NCBI GenBank assembly: GCA_006384855.1
Contig: VCJN01001180.1
Span: forward strand, 119,712 to 183,711
Origin: Tetraselmis striata
Taxonomy: Eukaryota > Chlorophyta > Chlorodendrophyceae > Chlorodendrales > Chlorodendraceae
Direction: 5' to 3'
Length of the DNA stretch: 64,000 bases
Position numbers and translations under genes: made by a program. A model generated the notes under the pieces. The model made no database searches, was not told where the DNA came from, and saw only the letters and a list, made by a program, of their open reading frames with translations. This document shows positions 46,755-58,663 of the stretch, piece after piece; positions within the stretch are counted from its first letter, which is position 1; each line of letters opens with the position of its first letter.

Positions 46755-48420
46755 ATGACTAGGTCGTCGTCAACGTCGCGCGTGCTGCTGCCGATGGCGG
46801 ATCGTCGTCGTCATAAATCAGAATCAAAAGCAGCAGCAGCATTGCGCACTACGACTGCTGTTGACGATGCTGTGCAAACCGGCACCGACGCCCGCAGTCG
46901 CCGAGGGCAGCGGTATTGCAGCGGGCCAGCACCACAGCAGGTGTCAAAGCGGCGGCCCGCATCGCCACCTTGGGCATACCAGGTTGCGCGGATGCTTAGT
47001 ATTATGGAATTTGAAAAGCTTCTGATTACACATCGTGATGATGCGCAGCCAATCAGCTTGTTGTCTTGACGACTGCTGCGCGGCCAGGCTGCTGAGCCTG
47101 TTGCATTTCCTCAGCGCTGAAGCCTGTGCGTAACCCGGGCCGCTCATCAGAAAGCGGCCGCGGGGGCGCCCTTCTGCTGTCCGGCGTTTTTTACAATTAT
47201 ATACCCTTCCACTGCCGATTGCTGGCAATAAGCGCTCCCTGTCGTCCAGCCACTCAGTACCGGCTCCCGAGGATGCCGAATTGCCGACCGCCGAGGGGGC
47301 TGGACCTCATCGCGCTGGGGAATGCATGTGACGCCATTTCTTCAGATGATACGTCTAGACGGCAGGGTTGCGATCGACAGCGACGAGACGGACCTACTGG
47401 GAGATGAGGTGTGTGCGGATGACGAGGCGGCGACAGCAGATGCGGCGACGTTATTGCTCGGGGACGCATGGTGGTTTGCAGCGGAGCTGTGCTGCTGCGT
47501 TACCGCGACGCTCCCGCCGAGTGCAATAAGAACATTGCGAGGGTCATCGACCAGCTGTTCAGCGTTGACACTCACACAGCTGCAGAGCTGCTCTGATGGA
47601 AGCGGGCGTTGTGCCCGGAGCCCATACCTGCAACTCTGCCTGACAGCGTAACAGCTGCATGTCGCCATGCGCCGGGTATTTCCGACTGCTGAAATAGTCT
47701 CGGAGAAATAGAAAATGCGGCGACGATGCTGACGGCAACATGATCTCAATGGCGGGCGGAGTATTGCCAGCCCTAGGAGGGCTGCCTTAAAAGCCCGGCT
47801 CACAAAACCATGCATCCGTCGACGTTCTTGACAAAAAAACCAGTAGGCAGATTTGGCATATCATCGTGAACATACTGCAATAGACTTTTATCATGCTGAT
47901 CGGATGTTAAATGTCCATGGAGCAAGTCTGATTCGTGTAGCATGTGCATCCGCTGCAAGTTCACATAGCGTCACCCTTTCCAGAGTTGAAGAACCGCATC
48001 CTCTCAATTGCCTTGTAACACATCAGCCACAGCCTATCCCACTCGCTCGGCCCCTGCTCATGGCACAATGGCGGGATGCTACTGATGACCGTGTCTCGGC
48101 GAGCCTCGCATTTTCCCTTTATAATCGCTACAGGTACCGGCAGTGTCCTTCTTGCTTAGCTTTTCGCATCTCCCAGGCACTTCTCTCATCGTTCAAAAGC
48201 AATGCATCGGCTGTGCCCATGCCATGGTTGCTTCCAATGCATGGAGAGGCTCGCCAAAGTTTCTGGCCTACCTCAGTCCACGTACGTCCACACTTTGAAG
48301 ATCTACGCGCCCTAAGCACGACCAAGCGCACAATTGGTTTTCTCGAGCGAAGACCTCCTTGTGGAGAAAATCTTGCCTTGGGATACTCTCCTCATGGAAC
48401 GGCCGAAGGCACGGCTTGAG
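46755..48420 (+). other. Three unsupported small open frames
   Basis: 46755-47069 (104 codons, basic, Ser/Arg-rich), 47322-47651 (109 codons, acidic then Cys-rich) and 47853-48419 (188 codons) are open on the + strand downstream of the NFU gene. None has a recognisable motif, and each has competing frames on the other strand. They are listed so the stretch is accounted for, not as genes. Confidence 0.2.
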
Positions 48421-48553
48421 CACCAAGTACACACGGGTAGCGGGAGCCAATGGCTGCCCCCGAGAGCCGAATCCAGTCCTTGGCAGCGCCTCCCTTGCCG
48501 AATCCTGGGGAGGTGTGAGTGGTTCCGGGAATTCACCTGGCGTGTTCATAATA

Positions 48554-48558
48554 TTACA
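48554..48558 (-). terminator. Candidate TGTAA polyadenylation motif of NFU
   Basis: TGTAA on the minus strand about 250 bases after the NFU stop at 48810-48808. Confidence 0.35.
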
Positions 48559-48807
48559 GAGGTTCTTGCCGAGGCTGTGGCACTTGAGCGGCATCCATAC
48601 AGATACGCCGCCTCCATGCCTGGTACACCTTATCCCAATGCCGGTACCCCACAGCCATTCGGCATCATCTTGGGCGAAACACTCAGCGGTGTATGATAGG
48701 CAAAGGCCGGTATCTCCTTGCTGTTACCTGGAGCCCAGTGGCCTAGCTCGCTGTCAAAATGTAGAAGCTGCCACTGAGGGTGGTCCTGGGCGAGGACTTC
48801 ATGCCGC

Positions 48808-50703
48808 TTAATTTGACAGTTTTGCCTCTAGCTTCTGAAACTCCGACATCCCTTCCACCTCCGCGTCGTCCAATGTGTCGTCCTAATGCAGGGCAATCCA
48901 CAACGCACAGGAATATCAACACGGCATTGCGCAAATCCTCGATGCGACAGCAAAATACCCGGGCAGAAAATTGCTCCAGGGAAAATTGCACGGCGCGGCA
49001 CATACCTCCACCACCTCCTTGACTTCGGGGATGTAGTGCATCAGCATGTTCTCGATGCCGCTCTTCAGGGTGACGCTGGAAGAGGGACAGCCGCTGCATG
49101 CGCCCTACGCAGGAAACGACGCGGGGTAAGCTGCCATGCAGGCGGTTGAGGAGCGCGGGCAAACTCAGGGGTGGCGCACTGAAGCAGTGGTCCCTGGACC
49201 AGATTGGACGATGAGAGCGCCTACCTTCATCTTGAGCACTACCACGCCGGTGCTGGGGTCGAATCCCTTGAACGCAATGTCGCCGCCATCCTCCGCCACA
49301 GCCGGCCGAATGCGCGTCTCCAGCAGCTCCTTGATCATCGCCACCACCTGAAGCCGGCAATCGATGTAAGGATTCCAATGCAGGTGTGAATGAGCGCATG
49401 GACTGGCAGGTCAATGACCAATCCAACAGGTGCGAAGCCCCCCCCCCCCCCCCCCCCAACAAGCCAAATCAGGGCCCACCTCGTCATCATCCTCATGGAT
49501 GGCGTTGTCATCCTGCTGGTCCGCCCCGAGCAAGGGCGTCTCCGACGTGAAGTGGTCCATAATCGCGGCAAACGCGTGCGGCTTGATTTCACCCCAGCTG
49601 CTGTCCTCGCTCTTTGTGATGGTGATGAAATCGGAGCCGTAAAACACGCCTGCGTTGCCCATTTGCCGCGCGTCTTCCTCTTCAGCAGCGCATCATGAAA
49701 TGGGCAACCCTCCCGTTTCATGAAAGTACATTTAAACTATACATTCAGAGCACAGTGCTTGCCTAGCAGCGGCCGTAGTTAGCCATGCAGTACCCCAGTG
49801 TCCAATCTGCTGAGCGGCGCACCTTTCACACCCTCAATGGCGAAGAGCTTCACCGCCAGCGGAGACTGCATGGCTTCCCGCGGGGTCTGAAAGTCCATAG
49901 CTCCGCTCTGGATGGGCCAAAAGAGAAGACATCAGGCGCACCGCGCCGTCCGCACTAGAGGCCAATGGGATATAAACAACACAGAATGAATTCTGAATAG
50001 ATGGGTCAGAGCTGCGAGGGCCCCACCTCCATCACAGTTTTCCCGGGCACAAACATAAGCGACGCCGGGTTGGGAGTTTGCTGAGTCTGGATGAACATGG
50101 AACGGGCCTGCGTGCCCAGCGCTGACAGGAGTTCCACATCAGTCAGCGCTGCTGGCTCATGCTATGAAGGAGGGACAGGACGTGGCAGCCAATGCAGGGA
50201 AGCAAGCGCAAGCGCGGGTCGAAGCATGAAAGCAAGTGTGCGTGCTCGCGCACGCATGTGTGGGGCATACCAGGGACTCTGACTCCGGCCGAGGGAGCAG
50301 AGAACGAGGTCACCGCACTAGACAAGTACGTCCTGAGCGCCCCCGCCTGACAGTGCAGTCGCATCAGCGCCAAGTCTCAGAGCACCGGCGTTGGCAATGT
50401 GCTGTCGTGCCTCAAGTTCGTCGGCTCTCCCCAGAGGGGCCAGTGCCCGCGTGCGCGTGGCCGTGCCGGAACCCGGGTGGAGCTACTGCTGATAGCAAGC
50501 GGCAGGACAGGTGCTGCGATGGAGGAGTGCGCGGGGGGCGGTTGGCAGCGCTCGCTCACCCGGAAGGGAGCTGACCCCAGGCGCGTCGCCGCGGCCACCG
50601 AGCAGGCGGCAGCTGCGGTCGCGCGCGTGCTGCACGCTGCCGACGCCGACGGCCCCGCGGCGCATAGCAGCCGGTGCAGCAGCTTGTGAGCACGCTGTGC
50701 CAT
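48808..50703 (-). CDS. NFU: NFU-domain iron-sulfur cluster scaffold, mitochondrial type
   Basis: Seven exons on the minus strand with consistent phases: 50703-50560, 50161-50027, 49907-49823, 49649-49480, 49347-49225, 49104-49006 and 48882-48808. The product is about 276 residues. Residues 1-65 are Ala/Arg/Ser-rich, like a mitochondrial presequence ([16 protein letters not shown]). The N-terminal Nfu_N domain follows ([16 protein letters not shown], then [20 protein letters not shown] and [17 protein letters not shown]). The C-terminal NifU-like domain has [20 protein letters not shown] and the cluster-binding pair Cys222/Cys225 in [10 protein letters not shown], ending [13 protein letters not shown]. 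Such proteins hold a 4Fe-4S cluster between two monomers and pass it to lipoyl synthase and respiratory enzymes. The architecture (Nfu_N plus NifU) separates it from plastid NFUs. The start chosen is the first ATG that opens the presequence frame. Confidence 0.93.
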
Positions 50704-51130
50704 TTCGCGTTCGAAGGTGGTGCGAAGGTGCTGCTGAGCGCGAGTTGATAAAGTGACACCAGTGAGGGACGGGGAGGGAGAAGCTGCTATCAGTGTCGAT
50801 GTGGGTGTTCGTGAGCTGCTGCTGCGTGCCACGCACGCGACAGGCGGCAGCAGCAGTTATTGTCGCGTCCGCTGCGCGCGCTTCGCGAATAAAAGTGGAA
50901 TTCGACAACCAACAGCGCCTCCGGATGACGGGGCAAGGGCGTAGTTAGGGCGGTACACGTATGTACCGGTACCTGGGTCCTATGCTTATTTAGAATATTT
51001 TTCCTGAACAAGTGCGAATATATCTGTATATGTTCGTCGGCAATTTTATCGTTTGTTTTTCTAATGTTATCCGTGAGCTGCGAGATAAATGTGACACATA
51101 CTGACGATCTAAATGATGGGACATACGGGT

Positions 51131-51382
51131 ACCGACATATCCAGTACCGAGTACTCGTGCCTGATGTACCATTGAGGTTGGACAATAATGATGAATATTA
51201 ATGTTAGCGACTAATGGCCGCTAATATAAATCGCCGCAGAGGTTCGGAGCCTGCTGTCGGAAATGAGTACGTCAGCAGTATGCCCGCTCGATTTATCGGA
51301 TCATCGACGTACAGTGTGCCTTGCTGGCAGATCTCGTCATACGAGTTGCCAGCAAGGCATCCGGCCTGGGCTCTAGGGTTCT
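51131..51382. repeat. Left flanking direct repeat of element copy 2, with hairpin
   Basis: From ACCGACATAT to CTCTAGGGTTCT; recurs at 55441-55678. It contains a strong hairpin: arms TGCCTTGCTGGCA (51317-51329) and TGCCAGCAAGGCA (51347-51359), with an inner CTCGT-CAT-ACGAG stem in the loop. It directly abuts the A1 end of the element. Confidence 0.85.
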
Positions 51383-51679
51383 GATCTAAACTAGTTAATG
51401 GGGTTTCCCTCCTTGACCTAACCGCTTTTTAGCTACAAGTGCTGCTCAGTGGTACGGGTACTAGGCATCTGTTGTTGCGCCCTTTTCAGGTGAAGCACGA
51501 GTAGACATAAAAGCAGCAAGAACAGCTGAGCCTGCCATCTTCCAGTTTTCGCTGCGTTCCACGCAGCGATGTAAAAACTGTCTCGTAACCAGTTGCGAGC
51601 AAGGTCACCCCAGGTTGTTCAAGACCACACCCGGCTCACCACCCGAGTGACATTCTCGTCCGTACGTCCGTGCGTTACC

Positions 51680-52549
51680 ATGCCAGATGGAGAAGAACCC
51701 GTCGCCGAGCCGACGTTGGAGTCGCTGAACGCAGATATGAGGGCCCAGTCTTCATTACTGCGAGAGTTGGCTACAGCTGTGGCGCAATTGACGGCTCGTG
51801 ATCGCGTTGTTGATGGGGAAGGGGCACATGGCTCCGGCTCCGGGCAGCGCTTCGCGGGACAGCCGACAGGCAGCGGGGGAGCCGCAGAGCGCCCCGACTT
51901 GCTAGAGCTAGCCCAGAGCGGCCGTGTCGGAGCAAAATCCGTGAGTGCCGAGGATGATTACCTCGCGGTGCCAGAGCTACTGCAGAGAGCAGAGTCTGGT
52001 TACGAGGCCGTTCGACCGGTCAGCCGAGTGCCTGGACTCTTCCCCCTGAGCACCGACCTAACGAACGAGTACCTCAAGCAGGACGACCGGCGTCTGCCGG
52101 CCCAGGAGGAGTACTTGTGGATGTCGTGTTTCGGGGCCCACATGGCCGCACTTTTCGTGGATCTCGACGAGCTACTACCTTACGTCCCTGCCGCTAACCA
52201 GGACTTCACCCCCTACCTCGCGAGAGCTCGGAATCACGCCGAGGCCATCGACAAGGCATTTCGTTTTCGTTTGGCTTTCCTGCGGAGGCTAAATGAGATC
52301 AAGCGTGTGCACGGTGACCAAGGTGTTCTGGACGTGCTGCGAGCCCAGCATTTTCAGCTTGCTTCGGAGCATCTGGGTTCCGCGATTTTTGGGGACCTCA
52401 TGAAGGACTACGAGCGTCGTGTCTTCGAGGTGACCGTTGCCAGCAGCGCAAAGGCAACCGCTACTGCCCGAGTAGCAGCTGCAGCTGCAGGTCGCGGGCG
52501 TACGTGGGCGAGGACGTGGCGGCGGGCATGGACGTGGCCGCGAAGGTGA
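51680..52549 (+). CDS. Gag-like ORF1 of recombinase element copy 2, intact
   Basis: An uninterrupted 289-codon frame from ATG at 51680. Residues 10-45 look like a coiled coil (LESLNADMRAQSSLLRELAT). A Gly-rich linker is followed by a helical domain conserved with copy 1 (ELAQSGRVGAKSVSAEDDYL, AALFVDLDELLPYVP, RRLNEIKRVHGDQGVLDVLR), and the C-terminus is Arg/Trp-rich. The position before the recombinase and the coiled coil suggest a nucleic-acid-binding structural protein like the first ORF of DIRS elements. No zinc knuckle is seen. The function is an inference. Confidence 0.7.
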   Translation: MPDGEEPVAEPTLESLNADMRAQSSLLRELATAVAQLTARDRVVDGEGAHGSGSGQRFAGQPTGSGGAAERPDLLELAQSGRVGAKSVSAEDDYLAVPELLQRAESGYEAVRPVSRVPGLFPLSTDLTNEYLKQDDRRLPAQEEYLWMSCFGAHMAALFVDLDELLPYVPAANQDFTPYLARARNHAEAIDKAFRFRLAFLRRLNEIKRVHGDQGVLDVLRAQHFQLASEHLGSAIFGDLMKDYERRVFEVTVASSAKATATARVAAAAAGRGRTWARTWRRAWTWPRR

Positions 52550-52635
52550 GCACGAGTGACGGTGTAGGGCGCCTTTCGTCGGCGCTGCTGGAGCTTTGCG
52601 AGGCCACCTTTCGGTGACCGCCGCAAGACGCACCC

Positions 52636-54227
52636 TTGCAGCGCAACGGCGAGATGAGCACCCCGTGTCAGGACATGACCCCCCCCACCTTACAGACTTC
52701 ATTTAGACCTTCCTCGGTGCGGCGCTTCTTACAGCTACAACCGAGTGCGGCTCAACCATCCGCACAACTGCACATGGCGGCTCAACCAACCGCTTTTCTT
52801 ACCACCCCATCTCTGCGTCCGTCGGTTGTTACACTACGTGTCACAACTGGTTCGCAACGACCAAGTTTCGCGCGTGTACGTTATGCACGGGACAGGCGCT
52901 ACGAGCGCGAAGGGCGCGCGGGGCGGCCCTCTTACCTGAACCTAGCCCCGCAAACCCGTACTGAAGCTACTGCAAACCCGTCCAGCAGCTACCGGCAAAC
53001 CGCCGGAAACCTGACCGCTGCTGCCGAGTACTTTGCGAACAGTAGTCGTACCGGTGGAACTCTGTCGGTAAAACGACGCACGTACGTAATTGACGAGCCC
53101 GCAGCTGTCGCTCCGTGGGCTGCGTCACTGCGATCCCGGCTGCAGGACGCGTTCGGCTCGGACGAGCTGGGCCAGCGAACGCTCGACCCTGCTCTCCAGC
53201 TCCCTCAGCGCTCAGACACTCAAGAGCTACGCCGGCAGACTGTCTCAGTTCGCGGAGTTCTGCCACGACTCTGAAAACATCAGTCCGCTGGAGGCGACTA
53301 CCGCTACTGTCGTTCGGTATGTTGCCTGGATCGGCGAGCGAGGGCACATCGCAGCTAAGTCGCTGCAACCCTACTTGTCTGCAATCAACACGTTCTTCGA
53401 GCTGCTGCACAACCTCGTCCCAATCGCCAAGGACAGTCTGCACCTCACTTCAGCAAGGCGTGGGCTGATGCTGCGTCAGCGCCGGCTGGACGCTGCCCCT
53501 TTGCGTGTCCCTCTGCCTGCGGATGTAGCCTATCGCTTCGTCACAAAGGCCGAGCTAATTATGTCTGCTCCTTACCCAGAGTACCACCTCGACTTCCGAG
53601 CTCTCTTGGCCTCGGTTGTCAACTTCATGTTCTTTGCCATGGGCCTTACTGGCGTCTCCTGTCGAGTGCGAGATGTGCATGTCGACACCTACAATGTCAC
53701 CTTGCAAGTGTACCGCGAGAAGGGTCGCGCTCGCCGACGGGGACCCGACGACCTGCGCGTACTTCTCCTTCCGGTGTCCGAGCACCCTCGAGTGGCACGT
53801 CTCTTGCACCACTTCATCGACAACGTCCAATCTGTCCCCCTGGTTACTGTTGGCTTGGCTGCATCAAACTTCTAGGCTGCCACTGCGGTCGAGCAGTCAA
53901 AACCTTGGACTGCGGCTACAATGTCAGACTGGCTGTCTGCAACCATCAGTCTAGTCAACGCTGCCCCCCCCTGCTGGCACTTCCTGGACTTCACACGGTC
54001 TTCGCAAGGGCGCAGCCTCTGCAGCGAATGCCATCGGAGTGCCATTGTCCCACATTCGCTACCAAGGCGGTTGGGCCACTAACTCTGACGTCGTTCTGGA
54101 CTACATCGACCCCAACGTTCTTCCTTCACCTTGGGCATGGTTCTTCTTTGGACACATCGCCCCCCTCCGCCACTTCCAAGTCCAACAGGACTCCGCAGCG
54201 GTGGCCTTCCCAGTGCCTCCTTCATGA
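52636..54227 (+). pseudogene. Tyrosine recombinase of copy 2, broken
   Basis: The N-terminal part is in one frame (52636-53274). The central part is in another (from about 53190 to 53873: FAEFCHDSENISPLEA, AALLASVVNFMFFAMGLTG-like, REKGRARRRGPDDLRVLLLP). The C-terminal part is in a third (to 54227: TSHGLRKGAASAANAIGVPL, then QGGWATNSDVVLDY). Three breaks are visible by comparison with copy 1: an extra C in CGACCC near 53189, a Trp-to-stop TAG at 53873-53875, and an extra C in the C8 run near 53964-53971. HxxR, GGW and the nucleophile Tyr are all present. The box-I arginine position is again unusual. The copy is most likely inactive unless the homopolymer differences are sequencing errors. Confidence 0.85.
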
Positions 54228-54336
54228 CTTGGCGCTACCTCTTCTCCGTCAATCCACCGCTCTCTCCGTTCGCTCAAGACTGGCAAAACCAGACTCAACT
54301 TTGAAATGATCTAAACTAGTTTATGGGGTTTCCCTC

Positions 54337-55163
54337 TGCCGCAGCATCCGTCATATCCGCGTGCGCGTGAAGAACGGGACAGCCAAGCCCTTCCGGGCCG
54401 GCTAGGGTTAAAGCTAGGGTTCCATACCCTGGCCATAGCCCTGAGCGAGGCGCAAGGAGACATACATACCGGAGATCAGAGACCCGCCCAAGCACACCTA
54501 GGCGGGACTTCTAAGGGAACTCAGATAGCACCTCTAATCGGGACCTCTAACAGGGACCCCTAAGGTGGACTACCTGCAGAAGACGAAGTACTGTACTGCT
54601 GCTGGTACAAGGCGCAAGACTCACTGTAGCCGCAGCCGAGTAGTAGTATAGGACTTGATGAGTACAATTAGACAAGGGCAGTGCGTAATGCGTCTGGCGC
54701 GCGGTGCGCGCACGGCGCGCGTGCTATTAGCACTTAGCGTGACGTGCGGCTGCCTTGCCATGGCCGCGATCGCGTGCTTATAGAGGGCCTCCGCCTTCTA
54801 GCGGTCCCTCTTCCCCCTTGTCTGAACGCGAACCTAAGTCACTACAGGCACCTCTCAGACGCCTATAGGGCTTTAGTTCAGACCAGCGTTGCTGGTCTTG
54901 CCCGTACTCAGGGGGGTGAATGCCAGTGGCAATGAAGCCTCTCACCACAGGTCACTGCCACGCCGTGCAGTACTTTATGCAGTGCTGGTCGCGGCTATCA
55001 ACCGTTCCTACAGTACTTTACGTCGGTACCGGGTCGAATGGTGACAACCCAGCACCACCAGCAGCGCGCGCGCACGATGCAGCGGGCAGTACGCGTGCGA
55101 CCGTACGACAAGCACGCAGGCTACCGTGATTACCTTTGGCCCTCGTTCCTCAAGCCGACGGCA
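54337..55163. mobile_element. 827-bp insertion in A2 with short inverted ends
   Basis: A1 at 51407-51421 gives the unoccupied sequence TTTCCCTCCTTGACC. In A2 the same sequence is split after CCTC, and CCTC is repeated at 55164-55167, a 4-bp target duplication. The insert begins TGCCGCAGC and ends GACGGCA, so TGCCG/CGGCA are terminal inverted repeats. It contains GC-rich palindromic stretches near 54700 and no convincing ORF. It is probably a non-autonomous DNA transposon. Confidence 0.75.
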
Positions 55164-55440
55164 CCTCCTTGACCTAACCGCTTTTTAGCTACAAGTGCTG
55201 CTCAATGGTACGGGAACTAGGCATCTGTTGTTGCGCCCTTTTCAGGTGCAGCACGAGTAGACATAAAAGCAGCCAGAACAGCTGAGCCTGCCATCTTCCA
55301 GTTTTCGCTGCGTTCCACGCAGCGCCCCCCCTGACTCCGTTTTCCCTCCACGCTTCCACTTTACCTTCTGCCAATTTCGGCTCTTGACCGTGTAAAACAG
55401 CCTGCGAGACTTTGTTGGCATAACCAGACTCAACTTTGAA

Positions 55441-55678
55441 ACCGACATATGTGTCCAGTAGTTAGTACTCGTGCCTGTATCATTGAGGCGACAATAATGA
55501 TGAATATTAATAATTGCTAGCATAAATCAGCGCAGAAGTCTTGAGCCTGCTGTCGGAAATGACTACGTCAGCAATATGCGCGCTCAATTTATCGGATCAT
55601 CGACGTACAATGTGCCTTGCTGGCAGATCTCATCATACGAGTTGCCAGCAAGGCATCCGGCCTGGGCTCTAGGGTTCT
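55441..55678. repeat. Right flanking direct repeat of element copy 2, with hairpin
   Basis: Second copy of 51131-51382, with small indels and substitutions. The 13-bp hairpin arms are fully kept (55613-55625 and 55643-55655). The left end abuts B2 and the right end lies about 180 bases before the OTC start codon, so it sits where the OTC promoter or 5' UTR should be. Confidence 0.85.
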
Positions 55679-55845
55679 CGTCCAGCTCTCGTCGCGAAGG
55701 CAGACAATGTCAGAGGTCGCGTGCGCTCTTGCCCTGTTGATGCCATCAACTTAATTCTCTGTCACAATCACCGCCCCGCACGACCCTCAGGAACCCTCGC
55801 ACCGCTCGCTTCCTACTACGCCACTAGCGATAACGACTTCTGTGA

Positions 55846-57224
<1,379 letters not shown>

Positions 57225-58660
57225 GCGGTCTGGTCCCGGCCAGCGCGTGCGGGGCTGCACAACCAGCCGTGGCCCCGGGGAGCGGTGTCGCTCGCCGGGT
57301 CAGGGTCTAGCTATTGAGGACGTAGCCTGGGGATGCGCGGGGCGCGTGTGTCCCCTGTGGCTGATTTTAAATCAAATTTATTGAACGGCCCCACTGGCTG
57401 CTATGCCTTCCGATGCGTGGGATGGGATGGATGTCGGGCCACATGGACAAGCCCCCACCATCCCACCATCTGCCGGAAGTACGGTTTGCGCAGCTCCTGC
57501 GTGGCCAAGTATATGGCTGCCTTTCCGCCATGAGCACCCCCTGCAGCATGCCAGTCTTATTCACGGTGAATGGGGACGACATGCTAAGCTCCGAGAACTT
57601 GCGATGGCCACAAAGCATCGCCCTTTGTGGCAGCCTTGTGAACACGAGGTGATATGGTGCCGCTCCTGCTGAGTACTTGGCCACACGCAGCATACAGCCG
57701 GACGCATGGAGCACGCACGCAACGGCTCACGCAGCTATGGTGACGCGGGTGTGTCATATATTGGGCTTGCTGCAAGGCGCAGCGCTCAGGGGAGGTGGAG
57801 ATCGATGACATGTGTGCCTGGCAGAATCCTGGGGAAGTGCACCGCCACAGCTTTACCCTGCAAGATGGCGCTGCCCACTTGGCTGCTCCTGACAGAGATG
57901 CACCTCGGCAGGCTCGATCTTGGCAGCTAAACCCCGAGCCTAGTGCCTGGCTGAGGCGCTACTCTGTCCCTCAAATTGTTTGCGCCTCCCGCGTGCTCTT
58001 GACGGTCCTGATATCGTGCCACCAAAGCGATGTCCCGTGGCACAGCGTTGGCGCAGGTGGAAGAGCCGGATTGTTTTCATGGCTCTGCCCAAGGGGACGG
58101 TACGATGCCACAGATCCACAAGCCCACACAGTTTGGGGGCTGGAGAGCACAAGACCTGCCACGTTGCGACCACCTGATTTCCAGTCTCCGTTGCTGTGGC
58201 ACGAGCTCACTCGCGAGGAAGTTTTGCAAGCGGTGGCGCGCCAACTGCGCTCTGGCGCACCTCCTCTCAAGCCGTGGCAGCGGATACTGTAATGGAACTC
58301 CTCTCCCACTACGCCCATGCGTTCCCCTACTGCGTTGGTTGTGATATTTATGCGAGATTCATTTTTTCGATGCATTGCAAGCCAATGTTACCAGTAGTCC
58401 TACTGTATTACAAAATGTAAACAGGGCCTCGCCAACCCTATTCCGATGACGCTGCAGTGCTGCACTGGCAATTAAGGACTGCTCTGCGAGGATTACACGA
58501 GCATAAGGCCACACCAGCAGCAACTCGAGGATATCCGGCAGGTGAGGGGCGAAGGAACACACACGCACGACGTGCCGGCAGGCAGGCCCACGTGCCGCCA
58601 GTTCAATTTGTCCTGAACGACGGATTCATACGAGTCCGCCTCCGTTCTCAAGTGGCGGCC
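57225..58660. other. OTC 3' region, no separate gene supported
   Basis: TGTAA occurs at 58286-58290 and 58416-58420, so the OTC transcript may be more than 1 kb longer than its coding part. A 165-codon frame at 57795-58292 on the + strand and a 115-codon frame at 57714-57367 on the minus strand are open but show no known motif; the first ends within the TGTAA. Confidence 0.35.
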
Positions 58661-58663
58661 CGC

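Larger units (their letters stand above)
51383..55440 (+). mobile_element. Split-direct-repeat tyrosine-recombinase element, copy 2
   Basis: The order is A1 (51383-51568), ORF1 (51680-52549), recombinase frames (52636-54227), B1 (54270-54306), first part of A2 (54307-54336), an 827-bp insertion (54337-55163), the rest of A2 (55164-55325) and B2 (55326-55440). A1 starts GATCTAAACTAGTTAATGGGG and A2 starts GATCTAAACTAGTTTATGGGG. B1 and B2 both end CCAGACTCAACTTTGAAA. Protein-level identity to copy 1 is high over both ORFs. There is no reverse transcriptase or RNase H between the repeats. It separates the divergent NFU and OTC genes and ends about 420 bases before the OTC start codon. Confidence 0.88.

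Noticed and set aside
48743..49462. 239-codon minus-strand frame over the NFU gene
   Set aside because: It crosses NFU introns and reads the CSGC exon out of frame; the spliced NFU model explains the region.
51131..55678. LTR retrotransposon with the 250-bp repeats as LTRs
   Set aside because: The repeats lack TG...CA ends and are missing from copy 1, while the inner A/B repeats define the element ends; no protease or integrase of the LTR type is present.
57795..58292. 165-codon frame downstream of OTC as an independent gene
   Set aside because: No motif, no splice pattern, ends inside a TGTAA motif; more likely 3' UTR of OTC.
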